This document shows positions 1 to 6,823 of a DNA stretch of 64,000 nt, piece by piece. The stretch spans positions 1 through 64,000 of the forward strand of contig JBQDBK010000006.1 in assembly GCA_052090825.1 (NCBI GenBank). The letters are read 5' to 3'. The stretch's first letter is position 1, and each line of letters opens with the position of its first letter. This stretch comes from JBQDBK01 sp052090825. GTDB lineage: Bacteria; Bacillota; Clostridia; Tissierellales; Peptoniphilaceae. A program made the translations under genes and the position numbers. A model generated the notes under the pieces. That model did no database searches and was not told the DNA's origin. It saw nothing but the letters and a program-made list of their open reading frames with translations.

Positions 1-51
1 GTAAATCCGTTAGCACAGCTTTCAGTGGTTCGAATCCACTCTCCTCCACCA
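1..51 (+). tRNA. tRNA-Tyr(GTA), 5' truncated
   Basis: The window opens exactly on the anticodon GTA. A long variable arm follows, then a T arm (AGTGG/CCACT around TTCGAAT), the acceptor strand CTCCTCC, discriminator A and an encoded CCA. A long variable arm with A73 and anticodon GTA fits bacterial tRNA-Tyr; tRNA-Ser would carry G73. The 5' half lies outside the window. Confidence 0.93.
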
Positions 52-70
52 ATAAATTTAATAAACTTAA

Positions 71-144
71 GCGGGTGTAGCTCAGTGGTAGAGCCCCAGC
101 CTTCCAAGCTGGTTGCGAGGGTTCGATTCCCTTCACCCGCTCCA
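71..144 (+). tRNA. tRNA-Gly(TCC)
   Basis: Complete cloverleaf: acceptor GCGGGTG pairs with CACCCGC, the anticodon loop is CTTCCAA, the T loop is TTCGATT and CCA is encoded. Discriminator U, as usual for tRNA-Gly. Confidence 0.96.
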
Positions 145-166
145 TAAAAAAAGATACTTATTTTAT

Positions 167-243
167 GCACCTATAGCTCAGTTGGATAGAGCAACGGACT
201 TCTAATCCGTGTGCCGGGGGTTCGAATCCTCCTAGGTGCACCA
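167..243 (+). tRNA. tRNA-Arg(TCT), copy 1
   Basis: Acceptor GCACCTA pairs with TAGGTGC, the anticodon loop is CTTCTAA and CCA is encoded. The gene is identical to the copy at 559-635, and the four bases before it (TTAT) match as well. Confidence 0.96.
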
Positions 244-248
244 AATTT

Positions 249-325
249 TGGGGTGTAGCCAAGTCGGTAAGGCACCAGACTTTGACTCTGGCATTTCGTA
301 GGTTCGAGTCCTGCCACCCCAGCCA
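249..325 (+). tRNA. tRNA-Gln(TTG)
   Basis: The acceptor starts TGGGGTG and ends CACCCCA, the U1-A72 pair typical of tRNA-Gln. The anticodon loop is CTTTGAC, the discriminator is G and CCA is encoded. Confidence 0.95.
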
Positions 326-333
326 ATAAACAA

Positions 334-409
334 GACCCATTAGCTCAGTCGGTAGAGCACTTGACTTTTAATCAAGGTGTCGCGCGTTCGAATCGCGCAT
401 GGGTCACCA
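334..409 (+). tRNA. tRNA-Lys(TTT), copy 1
   Basis: Acceptor GACCCAT pairs with ATGGGTC, the anticodon loop is CTTTTAA and CCA is encoded. Identical to the copy at 646-721. Confidence 0.96.
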
Positions 410-413
410 GTTA

Positions 414-502
414 GGAGAGGTATCGAAGTGGTCATAACGAGGCGGTCTTGAAAACCGTTTGGGTTCACGCTCACGTGGGTTCGAATCCCACCCTCTCCGC
501 CA
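414..502 (+). tRNA. tRNA-Ser(TGA)
   Basis: Class II tRNA with a long variable arm. The acceptor GGAGAGG pairs with CCTCTCC, the anticodon loop is CTTGAAA, the discriminator is G and CCA is encoded. Confidence 0.95.
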
Positions 503-558
503 CTAATCTATTAGCTTGTCTAATGGATTTTTTTATTTAATAGATCATAGCATTTTAT

Positions 559-635
559 GCACCTATAGCTCAGTTGGATAGAGCAACGGACTTCTAATCC
601 GTGTGCCGGGGGTTCGAATCCTCCTAGGTGCACCA
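559..635 (+). tRNA. tRNA-Arg(TCT), copy 2
   Basis: Base-for-base copy of the tRNA-Arg at 167-243, including the TTTTATGCAC entry sequence. It is followed by a second tRNA-Lys, so the Arg and Lys genes are duplicated without Gln and Ser. Confidence 0.96.
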
Positions 636-645
636 ATATAAATAA

Positions 646-721
646 GACCCATTAGCTCAGTCGGTAGAGCACTTGACTTTTAATCAAGGTGTCGCGCGTT
701 CGAATCGCGCATGGGTCACCA
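646..721 (+). tRNA. tRNA-Lys(TTT), copy 2
   Basis: Identical to the tRNA-Lys at 334-409. It is the last tRNA of the array, and a terminator-like hairpin follows. Confidence 0.96.
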
Positions 722-727
722 GTTAAT

Positions 728-761
728 AAATGCCAGTTGCTTTTAGAGTAGCTGGTATTTT
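728..761 (+). terminator. terminator of the tRNA array
   Basis: An imperfect inverted repeat with G-U pairs, AATGCCAGTTGCT against AGTAGCTGGTATT, ends in a T run directly after the last tRNA. Confidence 0.7.
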
Positions 762-810
762 AAATTCAAAGCAAAAGTTTTTGAATTCAATATAACTATA
801 TTAATAAAAA

Positions 811-839
811 ACTTTACAAAATAGCTTAATTATGATAAT
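811..839 (+). promoter_or_regulatory. possible promoter of the rpmG operon
   Basis: A GATAAT -10 at 834-839 lies about 75 bases before rpmG. TTTACA at 813-818 leaves only a 15-base spacer, while ACTTTA at 811-816 gives 17. The -10 is more convincing than the -35. Confidence 0.4.
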
Positions 840-913
840 CTAGTTAAGTAAATTTTAATATAGGGTCATTATGACTTAAATTAAGGGGATACCCCTTTAT
901 AGGAGGTGTTTTT

Positions 914-1063
914 ATGGCAGATAGAGTAGTATTAGAGTGTACAGTTTGTAAACAAAGAAACTATGTCACTTACAAGAATAAGAAAACTAATACTGAAAGA
1001 CTTGAGCTAAAAAAATATTGTAAGTTCGATAAAGAACACACAGTTCACAAGGAGACTAAGTAA
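914..1063 (+). CDS. rpmG: 50S ribosomal protein L33
   Basis: A 49-residue protein of the large ribosomal subunit. The translation starts MADRVVLECTVCKQRNY and contains the CxxC pair at C9 and C12; a lone Cys follows in KKYC (residue 36). The N-terminal half and length match bacterial L33. The start is fixed by AGGAGGTG at 901-908. It heads the usual rpmG-secE-nusG order, with secE 19 bases downstream. A short hairpin AAGGGG/CCCCTT sits just before the ribosome binding site and may affect its access. Whether this is a zinc-binding L33 cannot be decided, because the second CxxC pair is not complete here. Confidence 0.95.
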   Translation: MADRVVLECTVCKQRNYVTYKNKKTNTERLELKKYCKFDKEHTVHKETK

Positions 1064-1082
1064 TTATTGTTGGAGGTAAAAA

Positions 1083-1298
1083 ATGGCAAAAGATATTGTT
1101 CAAAAGACTGAGAAAAAAAGTCTTGGAAAATATTTCAGAGGAGTAAAGTCTGAATTTAAAAAAGTTGTCTGGCCTACTAAAAAACAACTAATTAACTATA
1201 GTTTAATAGTAATTGTGGCAGTTATAGTATTTTCTTTATTACTTGCTTTATATGATAAAATTATAGTATTTTTACTAGGCCACTTTATTTACGGATAA
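1083..1298 (+). CDS. secE: preprotein translocase subunit SecE
   Basis: A 71-residue single-span SecE, part of the SecYEG protein-export channel. The amphipathic stretch at residues 16-36 holds the conserved VWP (29-31) and is followed by one hydrophobic span at about 39-60, the usual short Gram-positive form. TTGGAGGT precedes the ATG. It lies between rpmG and nusG as in most bacteria, and nusG begins about 10 bases after its stop, so the two are cotranscribed. Confidence 0.96.
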   Translation: MAKDIVQKTEKKSLGKYFRGVKSEFKKVVWPTKKQLINYSLIVIVAVIVFSLLLALYDKIIVFLLGHFIYG

Positions 1299-1308
1299 GG
1301 TGATAATA

Positions 1309-1863
1309 GTGGATGAAGAAAAGAATTTAAATTTAGAGCAAAGAGAAGATAATGCTAAATGGTATGTAATTCATACTTATTCAGGTCATGAGAATAAAGT
1401 AAAAGCAAATATGGAAGCCATGGTTGCTAATAGGAATATGGAAGACTTAATTTTTGATATTCAAGTTCCTTTAGAAGAATTTGTAGAAAACAAAGATGGA
1501 GTAAAAAAAGTTAAAGAAAGAAAAATGTTTCCTAGCTATGTTCTTGTGAAGATGATAATGAATGATGAATCATGGTATCTTGTAAGAAATACAAGAGGAG
1601 TAACAGGTTTTGTAGGACCTGGATCAAAACCGGTGCCATTATCAGATGAAGAGGTAAGAACACTTGGCGTAACTGATGATAAAGAATTATTTGGAAATTA
1701 TGAAGTAGGAGATACTATTAAAGTACTTAATGGTCCTTTCAATGACTTTGTAGGAAAAATAGATTCTTTTAATTATGATAAGGGTAAAGTTAAGGTTTCT
1801 ATATCAATGTTTGGTCGTGACACTTTAGTAGAGTTAGATTTTAATCAAATTATTAAAGAGTAG
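1309..1863 (+). CDS. nusG: transcription termination/antitermination protein NusG
   Basis: NusG binds RNA polymerase and links transcription to translation and termination. The NGN domain opens with KWYVIHTYSGHENKV at about residues 17-31, and the C-terminal KOW domain includes the GPFNDFVGKI segment near residue 145. About 184 residues is normal. Two in-frame GTG codons are possible, at 1300 and 1309. I chose 1309 because AAGGTGAT at 1297-1304 is then placed 4-5 bases upstream, whereas it overlaps the first GTG. The gene follows secE closely and is followed by the rplK leader. Confidence 0.95.
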   Translation: MDEEKNLNLEQREDNAKWYVIHTYSGHENKVKANMEAMVANRNMEDLIFDIQVPLEEFVENKDGVKKVKERKMFPSYVLVKMIMNDESWYLVRNTRGVTGFVGPGSKPVPLSDEEVRTLGVTDDKELFGNYEVGDTIKVLNGPFNDFVGKIDSFNYDKGKVKVSISMFGRDTLVELDFNQIIKE

Positions 1864-1864
1864 T

Positions 1865-1888
1865 TGAAGCAGTAAAATTTTGCTTCAT
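1865..1888 (+). other. small hairpin between nusG and rplK
   Basis: GAAGCA and TGCTTC form a short stem with an AT-rich loop directly after nusG. No long T run follows, so it is a weak pause or a part of the L1 leader rather than a strong terminator. Confidence 0.4.
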
Positions 1889-1890
1889 TA

Positions 1891-1924
1891 GTGGGAGGGA
1901 TATTCCCGCGATACCACAAGGAGG
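1891..1924 (+). promoter_or_regulatory. probable ribosomal protein L1 binding site before rplK
   Basis: GTGGGAGG at the 5' side and ATACCAC at the 3' side can pair through GTGG/CCAC, with an inner GGGA/TCCC stem, and run straight into AAGGAGG, the rplK ribosome binding site. E. coli 23S rRNA has GGUGGGAGG and AAUACCACC in its L1 stalk, so this leader copies the rRNA target of L1. A nearly identical element lies before rplA. L1 binding here would block rplK translation. Confidence 0.72.
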
Positions 1925-1932
1925 AAAGAAAA

Positions 1933-2358
1933 ATGGCAAAGAAAGTAATAGCATTAGTAAAATTACAAATTCCAGCTGGAAAGGCAACACCAGCACCACC
2001 AGTAGGTACTGCACTAGGACCTCATGGAGTAAATATTATGCAGTTTACAAAGGAATTTAATGCAAAAACTCAAGATCAAATGGGTTTGATAATTCCAGTT
2101 GTTTTAACTGTATATCAAGATAGATCATTTACATTCATAACTAAGACACCGCCAGCAGCAGTTCTTATAAAGAAAGCAATTAATCTTAAATCTGGTTCAG
2201 GAGAACCTAATAAAAATAAAGTTGGCAAAATAACAAATAATCAAATTAGAGAAATAGCTGAGCTTAAATTTAAAGATTTAAATGCTGCAAACATTGAATC
2301 AGCAATGAGAATGATTTCAGGAACAGCTAGAAGTATGGGTGTAGAAGTAGTAGATTAA
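1933..2358 (+). CDS. rplK: 50S ribosomal protein L11
   Basis: L11 forms the GTPase-associated centre with 23S rRNA. The protein is 141 residues, the standard length, starting MAKKVIALVKLQIPAGKA. It has the Pro-rich N-terminal loop (PAPPVGTALGPHGVNIM) and the C-terminal RNA-binding end with GTARSMGV. An upstream in-frame ATG at 1891 lies inside the L1 leader element and has no ribosome binding site, whereas AAGGAGG at 1918-1924 serves the ATG at 1933. It is cotranscribed with rplA. Confidence 0.97.
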   Translation: MAKKVIALVKLQIPAGKATPAPPVGTALGPHGVNIMQFTKEFNAKTQDQMGLIIPVVLTVYQDRSFTFITKTPPAAVLIKKAINLKSGSGEPNKNKVGKITNNQIREIAELKFKDLNAANIESAMRMISGTARSMGVEVVD

Positions 2359-2394
2359 GTGGGAGGATAATACTCCGTTAATACCACAAGGAGG
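2359..2394 (+). promoter_or_regulatory. second probable L1 binding site, before rplA
   Basis: It begins on the base after the rplK stop. GTGGGAGG, an inner GGAG/CTCC stem and ATACCACAAGGAGG repeat the layout at 1891-1924, sharing 14 identical bases at the 3' end, including the ribosome binding site. It is likely an autoregulatory site for the L1 encoded just downstream. Confidence 0.72.
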
Positions 2395-2401
2395 GATTTT
2401 A

Positions 2402-3103
2402 ATGCCAAAAAGAGGTAAAAAATATTTAGAGAGCGCAAAGCTTATTGATAAAACAAAATTATACGACGTAAATGAAGCAATTGAACTTGTTCAAAAAACT
2501 TCAACTACTAAATTTGATGCAACAGTTGAATTAGCAGTAAGACTTGGAGTAGATCCAAGACACGCTGATCAACAAGTAAGAGGTACTACAGTACTTCCTC
2601 ATGGAACTGGTAAAACTAAAAGAGTTCTTGTTTTAGCTAAAGGTGAAAAGATCAAAGAAGCTGAGGCGGCAGGAGCTGATTATGCAGGCGGAGAAGAACT
2701 TGTAGAAAAAATTCAAAAGAAAAATTGGTTTGAATTTGACGTTGTTGTTGCAACTCCAGATATGATGGGCGTAGTAGGTAAAATTGGTAGAGTACTTGGA
2801 CCAAAAGGACTTATGCCAAACCCAAAATCAGGAACAGTTACTTTTGATGTGGCTAAGGCAGTAGAAGAAACTAAAGCTGGTAAAGTTGAATATAGAGTAG
2901 ATAAAGCGGCTATAATAAACGTACCAATAGGAAAAGTTTCTTTTGGTAGTGAAAAATTAAAAGATAATTTCACTGCCCTAATGTCAGCTATAATAAAAGC
3001 TAAACCAGCAGCAGCTAAAGGTAGATATTTAAAATCAGTTACTCTTGCAACTACAATGGGACCTGGAATAAAACTTAATGGTCAAAAATTAGTTGAGCAA
3101 TAA
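2402..3103 (+). CDS. rplA: 50S ribosomal protein L1
   Basis: A 233-residue L1, the protein of the mobile L1 stalk and a translational repressor of its own operon in other bacteria. The start MPKRGKKYLESAKLID and the segment GRVLGPKGLMPNPKSGTV, which forms part of the RNA-contacting surface, are typical. AAGGAGGG stands six bases before the ATG, embedded in the L1-site-like hairpin. A strong terminator follows, so rplJ-rplL is a separate transcription unit. Confidence 0.97.
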   Translation: MPKRGKKYLESAKLIDKTKLYDVNEAIELVQKTSTTKFDATVELAVRLGVDPRHADQQVRGTTVLPHGTGKTKRVLVLAKGEKIKEAEAAGADYAGGEELVEKIQKKNWFEFDVVVATPDMMGVVGKIGRVLGPKGLMPNPKSGTVTFDVAKAVEETKAGKVEYRVDKAAIINVPIGKVSFGSEKLKDNFTALMSAIIKAKPAAAKGRYLKSVTLATTMGPGIKLNGQKLVEQ

Positions 3104-3113
3104 AAACACCTAT

Positions 3114-3149
3114 AACCATAGTTACTAAATAAAGTAACTATGGTTTTTT
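3114..3149 (+). terminator. terminator after rplA
   Basis: AACCATAGTTACT and AGTAACTATGGTT form a perfect 13-base-pair stem with a six- or seven-base loop, followed by T5. Confidence 0.92.
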
Positions 3150-3398
3150 AATATTAAAAATTTTAAAGCTAAAGAAAAAGAATAAATAAGTATAAAGGAT
3201 TTGTTATTATGCTTTTAATTATTGATATATTTCTATGAAAATAAATATAAAATATAAAAAACTTGATATTCTATTAGTTTAAAGGTTTAGAATAGTTTTA
3301 TCTAAAATATAAGAAATAGAAAAATAAAACTTTAAAGAGAGAGTGAATATTTACTTCCGTAAAATTTTTTAAATTTTAAATGAAATTATAAAAATAAC

Positions 3399-3427
3399 TT
3401 GACAAAGGTCTTAAGACTATATATAAT
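3399..3427 (+). promoter_or_regulatory. sigma-A promoter of rplJL
   Basis: Consensus TTGACA at 3399-3404 and TATAAT at 3422-3427 with an exact 17-base spacer, just upstream of the L10 leader. The AT-rich stretch 3150-3398 before it shows no gene or other structure that I can support. Confidence 0.92.
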
Positions 3428-3441
3428 AACAATGTTAAATA

Positions 3442-3548
3442 TACCGCAGACAGTAGGGAGTAAAACTTTAATAATCCTACCTAGGTGAAGTAATCGATTA
3501 TATTATTTCGAATTCTTAATCTCATCAGGTCTGCGATGAGATTTTTTT
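3442..3548 (+). promoter_or_regulatory. L10 leader (ribosomal protein attenuator)
   Basis: The leader has the hallmarks of the L10(L12)4-binding leader: CCGCAGACAGTAGG near the 5' end, CCTACC pairing back to GGTAGG-like sequence, GTGAAG, and TCAGGTCTGCG near the 3' end. The 5' CGCAGAC can pair with GTCTGCG (antiterminator), which competes with the terminator hairpin ATCTCATC/GATGAGAT followed by a T run. Excess L10 complex would favour termination before rplJ. Confidence 0.88.
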
Positions 3549-3567
3549 ATATTTTGGGGGTGAAATA

Positions 3568-4107
3568 GTGAAAGAAGAAAAGTTTCAAGAAAAAGCCCAA
3601 TTGGTTGATGAAATTAAAGAGAAAATAGAAGCTGCTCAGTCAATTGTACTTGTTAATTACAGAGGATTAAGCGTTGCTGAAGTTACAGAATTAAGATCTA
3701 ACTATAGAGAAGCTAACGTAGAATACAAAGTATATAAAAATACAATGATGAGACGTGCTTTTGAACAATTAGGATATGATGGAATATCAGAATTTTTAAA
3801 AGGACCTAGTGCAGCAGCATTCTCAATGGAAGATCCAGCATCAGCAGCAAAAGTAACAGCTGAATTTGCAAAAGATCATGAAAAGCTTGAAATTAAGTCA
3901 GGTTTAGTAGATGGAAAAATATTATCAGTAGAAGAAATTGATAGTTTAGCTAAATTACCATCTAAGGAAGTATTAATAGCACAAGTTCTTGGTGGATTAA
4001 ACTCACCAATTCAAGGTCTTGCAAATGTATTAAATGGAAATATTAGAGGTTTAGCAGTAGTATTAAATGCTATTGCAGAAAAGAAAGAACAAGAAGCTAC
4101 AGCATAA
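3568..4107 (+). CDS. rplJ: 50S ribosomal protein L10
   Basis: L10 anchors L7/L12 dimers on the ribosome. The protein is 179 residues with the motif VLVNYRGLSVAEVTELR (about 27-43), YKNTMMRRA and the helical C-terminal tail that binds L7/L12. The start is GTG, with GGGGGTGA at 3556-3563 as ribosome binding site. It follows the L10 leader and precedes rplL by 28 bases. Confidence 0.96.
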   Translation: MKEEKFQEKAQLVDEIKEKIEAAQSIVLVNYRGLSVAEVTELRSNYREANVEYKVYKNTMMRRAFEQLGYDGISEFLKGPSAAAFSMEDPASAAKVTAEFAKDHEKLEIKSGLVDGKILSVEEIDSLAKLPSKEVLIAQVLGGLNSPIQGLANVLNGNIRGLAVVLNAIAEKKEQEATA

Positions 4108-4135
4108 GTAGCATAATTAAATGGAGGAAATTAAA

Positions 4136-4516
4136 ATGTCAGAAAAAGTACAAGCACTTATTGAAGAAATTAAAGAGTTAACAGTTTTAGAATTATCAGA
4201 AGTAGTAAAAGCTTTAGAAGAAGAATTCGGAGTATCAGCAGCAGCTCCAGCAGCAGTTGCAGCAGCTCCAGCAGCAGGAGCAGCAGCTCCAGCAGCTGAA
4301 GAAAAATCAGAATTTGATGTAGTTCTTAAAGATGCAGGTCAAGAAAAAGTTAAAGTAATCAAAGCAGTTAAAGACTTAACAGGTCTTGGACTTAAAGATG
4401 CTAAAGCTTTAGTTGACGGAGCTCCTAAAGCAATTAAAGAAGCAGTAGCTAAAGATGCAGCTGAAGAAATGAAAGCTAAACTTGAAGAAGTTGGAGCAAC
4501 TGTAGAACTTGCTTAA
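4136..4516 (+). CDS. rplL: 50S ribosomal protein L7/L12
   Basis: The protein has 126 residues in three parts: an N-terminal dimerisation helix, an Ala/Pro-rich hinge (AAAPAAVAAAPAAGAAA) and a C-terminal factor-binding domain with KDLTGLGLKDAKALVDGAPK. The in-frame ATG at 4121 is not the start, because TGGAGG at 4122-4127 is correctly spaced for the ATG at 4136. A terminator ends the unit. rpoB, which usually follows rplL in Firmicutes, is absent. Confidence 0.96.
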   Translation: MSEKVQALIEEIKELTVLELSEVVKALEEEFGVSAAAPAAVAAAPAAGAAAPAAEEKSEFDVVLKDAGQEKVKVIKAVKDLTGLGLKDAKALVDGAPKAIKEAVAKDAAEEMKAKLEEVGATVELA

Positions 4517-4526
4517 TTAATTAGAT

Positions 4527-4563
4527 AAAAAAAGGAATTTACATTATGTAAGTTCCTTTTTTT
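4527..4563 (+). terminator. terminator after rplL
   Basis: AAAAGGAA.TTAC and GTAA.TTCCTTTT form a stem with a short loop, followed by T runs. Confidence 0.88.
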
Positions 4564-4602
4564 ATTAAAATCAATTCCATACATAGATAAAAAATGTTAA
4601 CA

Positions 4603-4608
4603 TATAAT
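4603..4608 (+). promoter_or_regulatory. possible -10 of nagB
   Basis: TATAAT about 37 bases before the nagB start codon. There is no good -35 at 17 bases (TACATA at most). Confidence 0.35.
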
Positions 4609-4644
4609 ATATAGATAAAAGTATAAAGAATAAGAGGTATGTTT

Positions 4645-5369
4645 ATGAATATTATAGTTAAAAAAATGCGGATGAAGTAAGTAAAGAAGGAGCTAATATC
4701 TTTATAGAAGAAATTAACAAAAAGCCGAATATAGTTCTATGCCTTGCTACTGGAAGTACTCCTCAAGGCTTATATAAAGAATTAATTAAAGCAAATAAGA
4801 ATAATGAAGTAAACTTTAAGCGAGTTAAGAGTTTTAACTTAGATAACTATATTGGACTAGAAAAAAATGATATAAATAATTATGATTATTATATGAGAGA
4901 AAAATTATTTAATCATATAAATATTGATAAAGAAAATTGGCTAGTTCCATTTGTTAATGAAGAGAATTATGAAACTTATTGTAAAGAGTATGATCAATTA
5001 TTAGAAGAAAGTGGGATAGACTTATTACTTTTAGGTATTGGTGAAAATGGGCACATAGCTTTTAATGAACCTTCTGATAAATTCAGTGTTGGAACTCACA
5101 TTGTTGATCTAGATGAAAAAACTAGAAAGGCTAATTCCAGGTTCTTCGACTCTATAGAAGATGTTCCAAAACAAGCCATTACTATGGGTATAGGATCAAT
5201 TATGAAAGCAAAAAAAATAGTTTTATTAGCAATAGGTGAAAAGAAAAAAGAAGTTATTAAAAAATTATTGAGTGCAGAGAAAATTGATCCCCAATTTCCT
5301 GCGTCTATTCTTTTAGCCCATAGAGATGTTACTATTATAACAGAAGAGGCTTTGTACGATAAAAATTAA
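4645..5369 (+). pseudogene. nagB: glucosamine-6-phosphate deaminase, frameshifted in an A7 run
   Basis: NagB converts glucosamine-6-phosphate to fructose-6-phosphate and ammonia. From the ATG at 4645 (GAGGT upstream) the frame stops after 11 codons. Adding one A to the A7 run at 4660-4666 restores a continuous protein of 241 residues, the usual family length. It has CLATGSTPQGLY near the N terminus, FNLDNYIGL with the catalytic-type Asp, and GIGENGHIAFNEP with the active-site His and Glu. The 158-residue open frame from 4893 is only its C-terminal part. The defect is one base in a homopolymer, so it may be a sequencing error, a slippage site or a young pseudogene. No nagA lies nearby. Confidence 0.85.
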
Positions 5370-5402
5370 TAAAAAATACTCCTTAGATAAGGAGTATTTT
5401 TT
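5370..5402. terminator. bidirectional terminator between nagB and the dehydratase gene
   Basis: AAAATACTCCTT and AAGGAGTATTTT form a perfect stem with a four-base loop and A/T runs on both sides. It lies between convergent genes. Confidence 0.9.
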
Positions 5403-6387
5403 ATATAAAATCATTTTTATATTTATTTAAGATTTCAAGTAATAGTTTGGATTTAGGGTTACCACCAGAAATAACCAAGGCAGTTTCTTTTCCAAAAAGA
5501 GAAGCTTCATATTTTTTATATGCAGCGACTACTACAGCGCTAGAAGGCTCAGCTATAATATGTTCCTTTAAAGCTAAGAAGGCTGTAGCTTCTTCTATTT
5601 CTTCTTCAGAAACAAGTAAAACATCATCCAAATATTTTTTACAAATTTCAAAAGCCAGGGGACCTACACCACCTTCAAGAGACTCGCATATAGTTTCCTC
5701 TAGTTCAAATTTTTCATATGCAAAATTGTCTATAAGAGATTGTTTCATAGCTGGACAAGCTGAGGTTTGTATTCCATAAACCTTAATGTTAGGGTTTATC
5801 TCCTTAGCACAGACAGCCAGCCCGCTAATTAAACCACCTCCACCTATAGGAGCAAGTATAGTATCTATATTAGGATTTTTTTCAAGAATTTCAAGTCCTA
5901 TTGTACCTTGTCCTGCATAAACTAGGGGATCATTATAATAAGAATCAATTAAAATTAAATTATTATTATTTATATAGTCTAATCCTAGAGTATGAGCTTC
6001 ATCATAATTTTTTCCCATAATTAATGGTGTAGCACCATAATATTTAATTTTTTCTATCTTAGCAGAAGAGGTATTTTCAGGAACTATAATTTTTACATTT
6101 TTAATATTTAATAATTTTCCACCTAAGGCCACTGAAATACCATGATTTCCAGAGGAAATAGTAGCAACTCCTTGTTTTTTTTCCTCTTCGCTTAAATTAA
6201 GCATTCTATTAAGAGCACCTCTGATTTTAAAAGCTCTAACTTGTTGTGTATTTTCTAATTTATAAAATACATTCCTATCTCCTTTAGATAGATAAGTAGA
6301 TTTTAAAAAGGGTGTGTTAATTATATAATCTTTTATTTTGTTGTGGGCATCTTTAATTAAATCAAGATTAAGTACTGTTTTCGCCAT
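5401..6387 (-). CDS. threonine dehydratase family (PLP-dependent, no ACT domain)
   Basis: A fold-type II PLP enzyme of 328 residues, predicted to deaminate threonine or serine to a 2-oxoacid and ammonia. The PLP lysine is K54 in AFKIRGALN, the substrate loop is SSGNHG (78-83) and the Gly-rich phosphate-binding loop GGGGLISG lies near residue 180. It lacks the C-terminal regulatory ACT domain of biosynthetic IlvA, so its length matches catabolic TdcB. The VRAFKIRGA context is closer to IlvA (VRSFKIRGA), so the exact subtype is open; serine racemase is another possibility. AGGAG precedes the ATG. It stands alone between two terminators. Confidence 0.85.
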   Translation of the reverse strand: MAKTVLNLDLIKDAHNKIKDYIINTPFLKSTYLSKGDRNVFYKLENTQQVRAFKIRGALNRMLNLSEEEKKQGVATISSGNHGISVALGGKLLNIKNVKIIVPENTSSAKIEKIKYYGATPLIMGKNYDEAHTLGLDYINNNNLILIDSYYNDPLVYAGQGTIGLEILEKNPNIDTILAPIGGGGLISGLAVCAKEINPNIKVYGIQTSACPAMKQSLIDNFAYEKFELEETICESLEGGVGPLAFEICKKYLDDVLLVSEEEIEEATAFLALKEHIIAEPSSAVVVAAYKKYEASLFGKETALVISGGNPKSKLLLEILNKYKNDFI

Positions 6388-6468
6388 TTAATAACTCCTA
6401 TTATTATATAATATCATAATAATTTATTTAAAATATAGATAATAAAAATAAATTTTAAAAAATTAAAC

Positions 6469-6497
6469 TTGACAATACAAGTTTAAAGCGTTAAACT
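6469..6497 (+). promoter_or_regulatory. promoter of the first T-box unit
   Basis: TTGACA at 6469-6474 and TAAACT at 6492-6497 with a 17-base spacer. The T-box leader starts just downstream. Confidence 0.8.
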
Positions 6498-6504
6498 ATT
6501 TCCA

Positions 6505-6754
6505 ATAGTAAAAACTATGAAAGAGAAAAAGATATTAATTTCTATTTCAGAGAGCTGCGGAAGGTGAAAGGCAGTATAGAGAAAGATATGGAATATTCAC
6601 TCTAAAGTTTGATGATTGAATAAAAGTAGATTATCACGGAAGTCCCCGTTATCTAAGACTATGAATTGTTAGATTCTAATGAGTTAATCTTTTGATTATA
6701 AATTTAGGTGGTACCGCGAATGACCTTCGTCCTATATAGGATGAAGGTTTTTTT
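6505..6754 (+). promoter_or_regulatory. T-box riboswitch 1, specifier probably UUC (Phe)
   Basis: A tRNA-sensing leader. Stem I has the distal loop GGTGAAA between GCTGC and GCAGT. The specifier loop strand GGAATATTCA is followed by the lower stem CTCT, which pairs with AGAG. Placing the codon just before the A that precedes the stem gives TTC at 6596-6598 (Phe). The T-box AGGTGGTACCGCG is at 6706-6718; its variable base is T, so it pairs with a tRNA ending A73, as tRNA-Phe does and tRNA-Trp (normally G73) does not. The terminator ACCTTC...GAAGGT plus T7 closes the leader at 6723-6754. Uncharged tRNA-Phe should switch on the lipoprotein gene downstream. Confidence 0.88.
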
Positions 6755-6823
6755 ATTTAAAAAAATACCATTAAATCAATATTAAAGAACTTTGAATCTA
6801 CAAAAAATTTAGGAGGTATAAAT

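Noticed and set aside
158..340. Minus-strand open frame of 60 codons
   Set aside because: It runs antisense through tRNA-Arg and tRNA-Gln genes; it is a chance frame.
1891..1932. rplK starting at the ATG 1891
   Set aside because: No ribosome binding site; the added 14 residues are unlike L11 and lie in the L1 leader hairpin.
4893..5369. A separate 158-residue nagB-like gene starting at the ATG 4893
   Set aside because: The frame continues upstream without a stop to the A7 run and joins the true nagB start at 4645.
6570..6592. TGG (Trp) as the specifier of T-box 1 (in GATATGGAAT)
   Set aside because: It lies too far from the lower stem, is not followed by A, and the T-box variable base T does not match G73 of tRNA-Trp.
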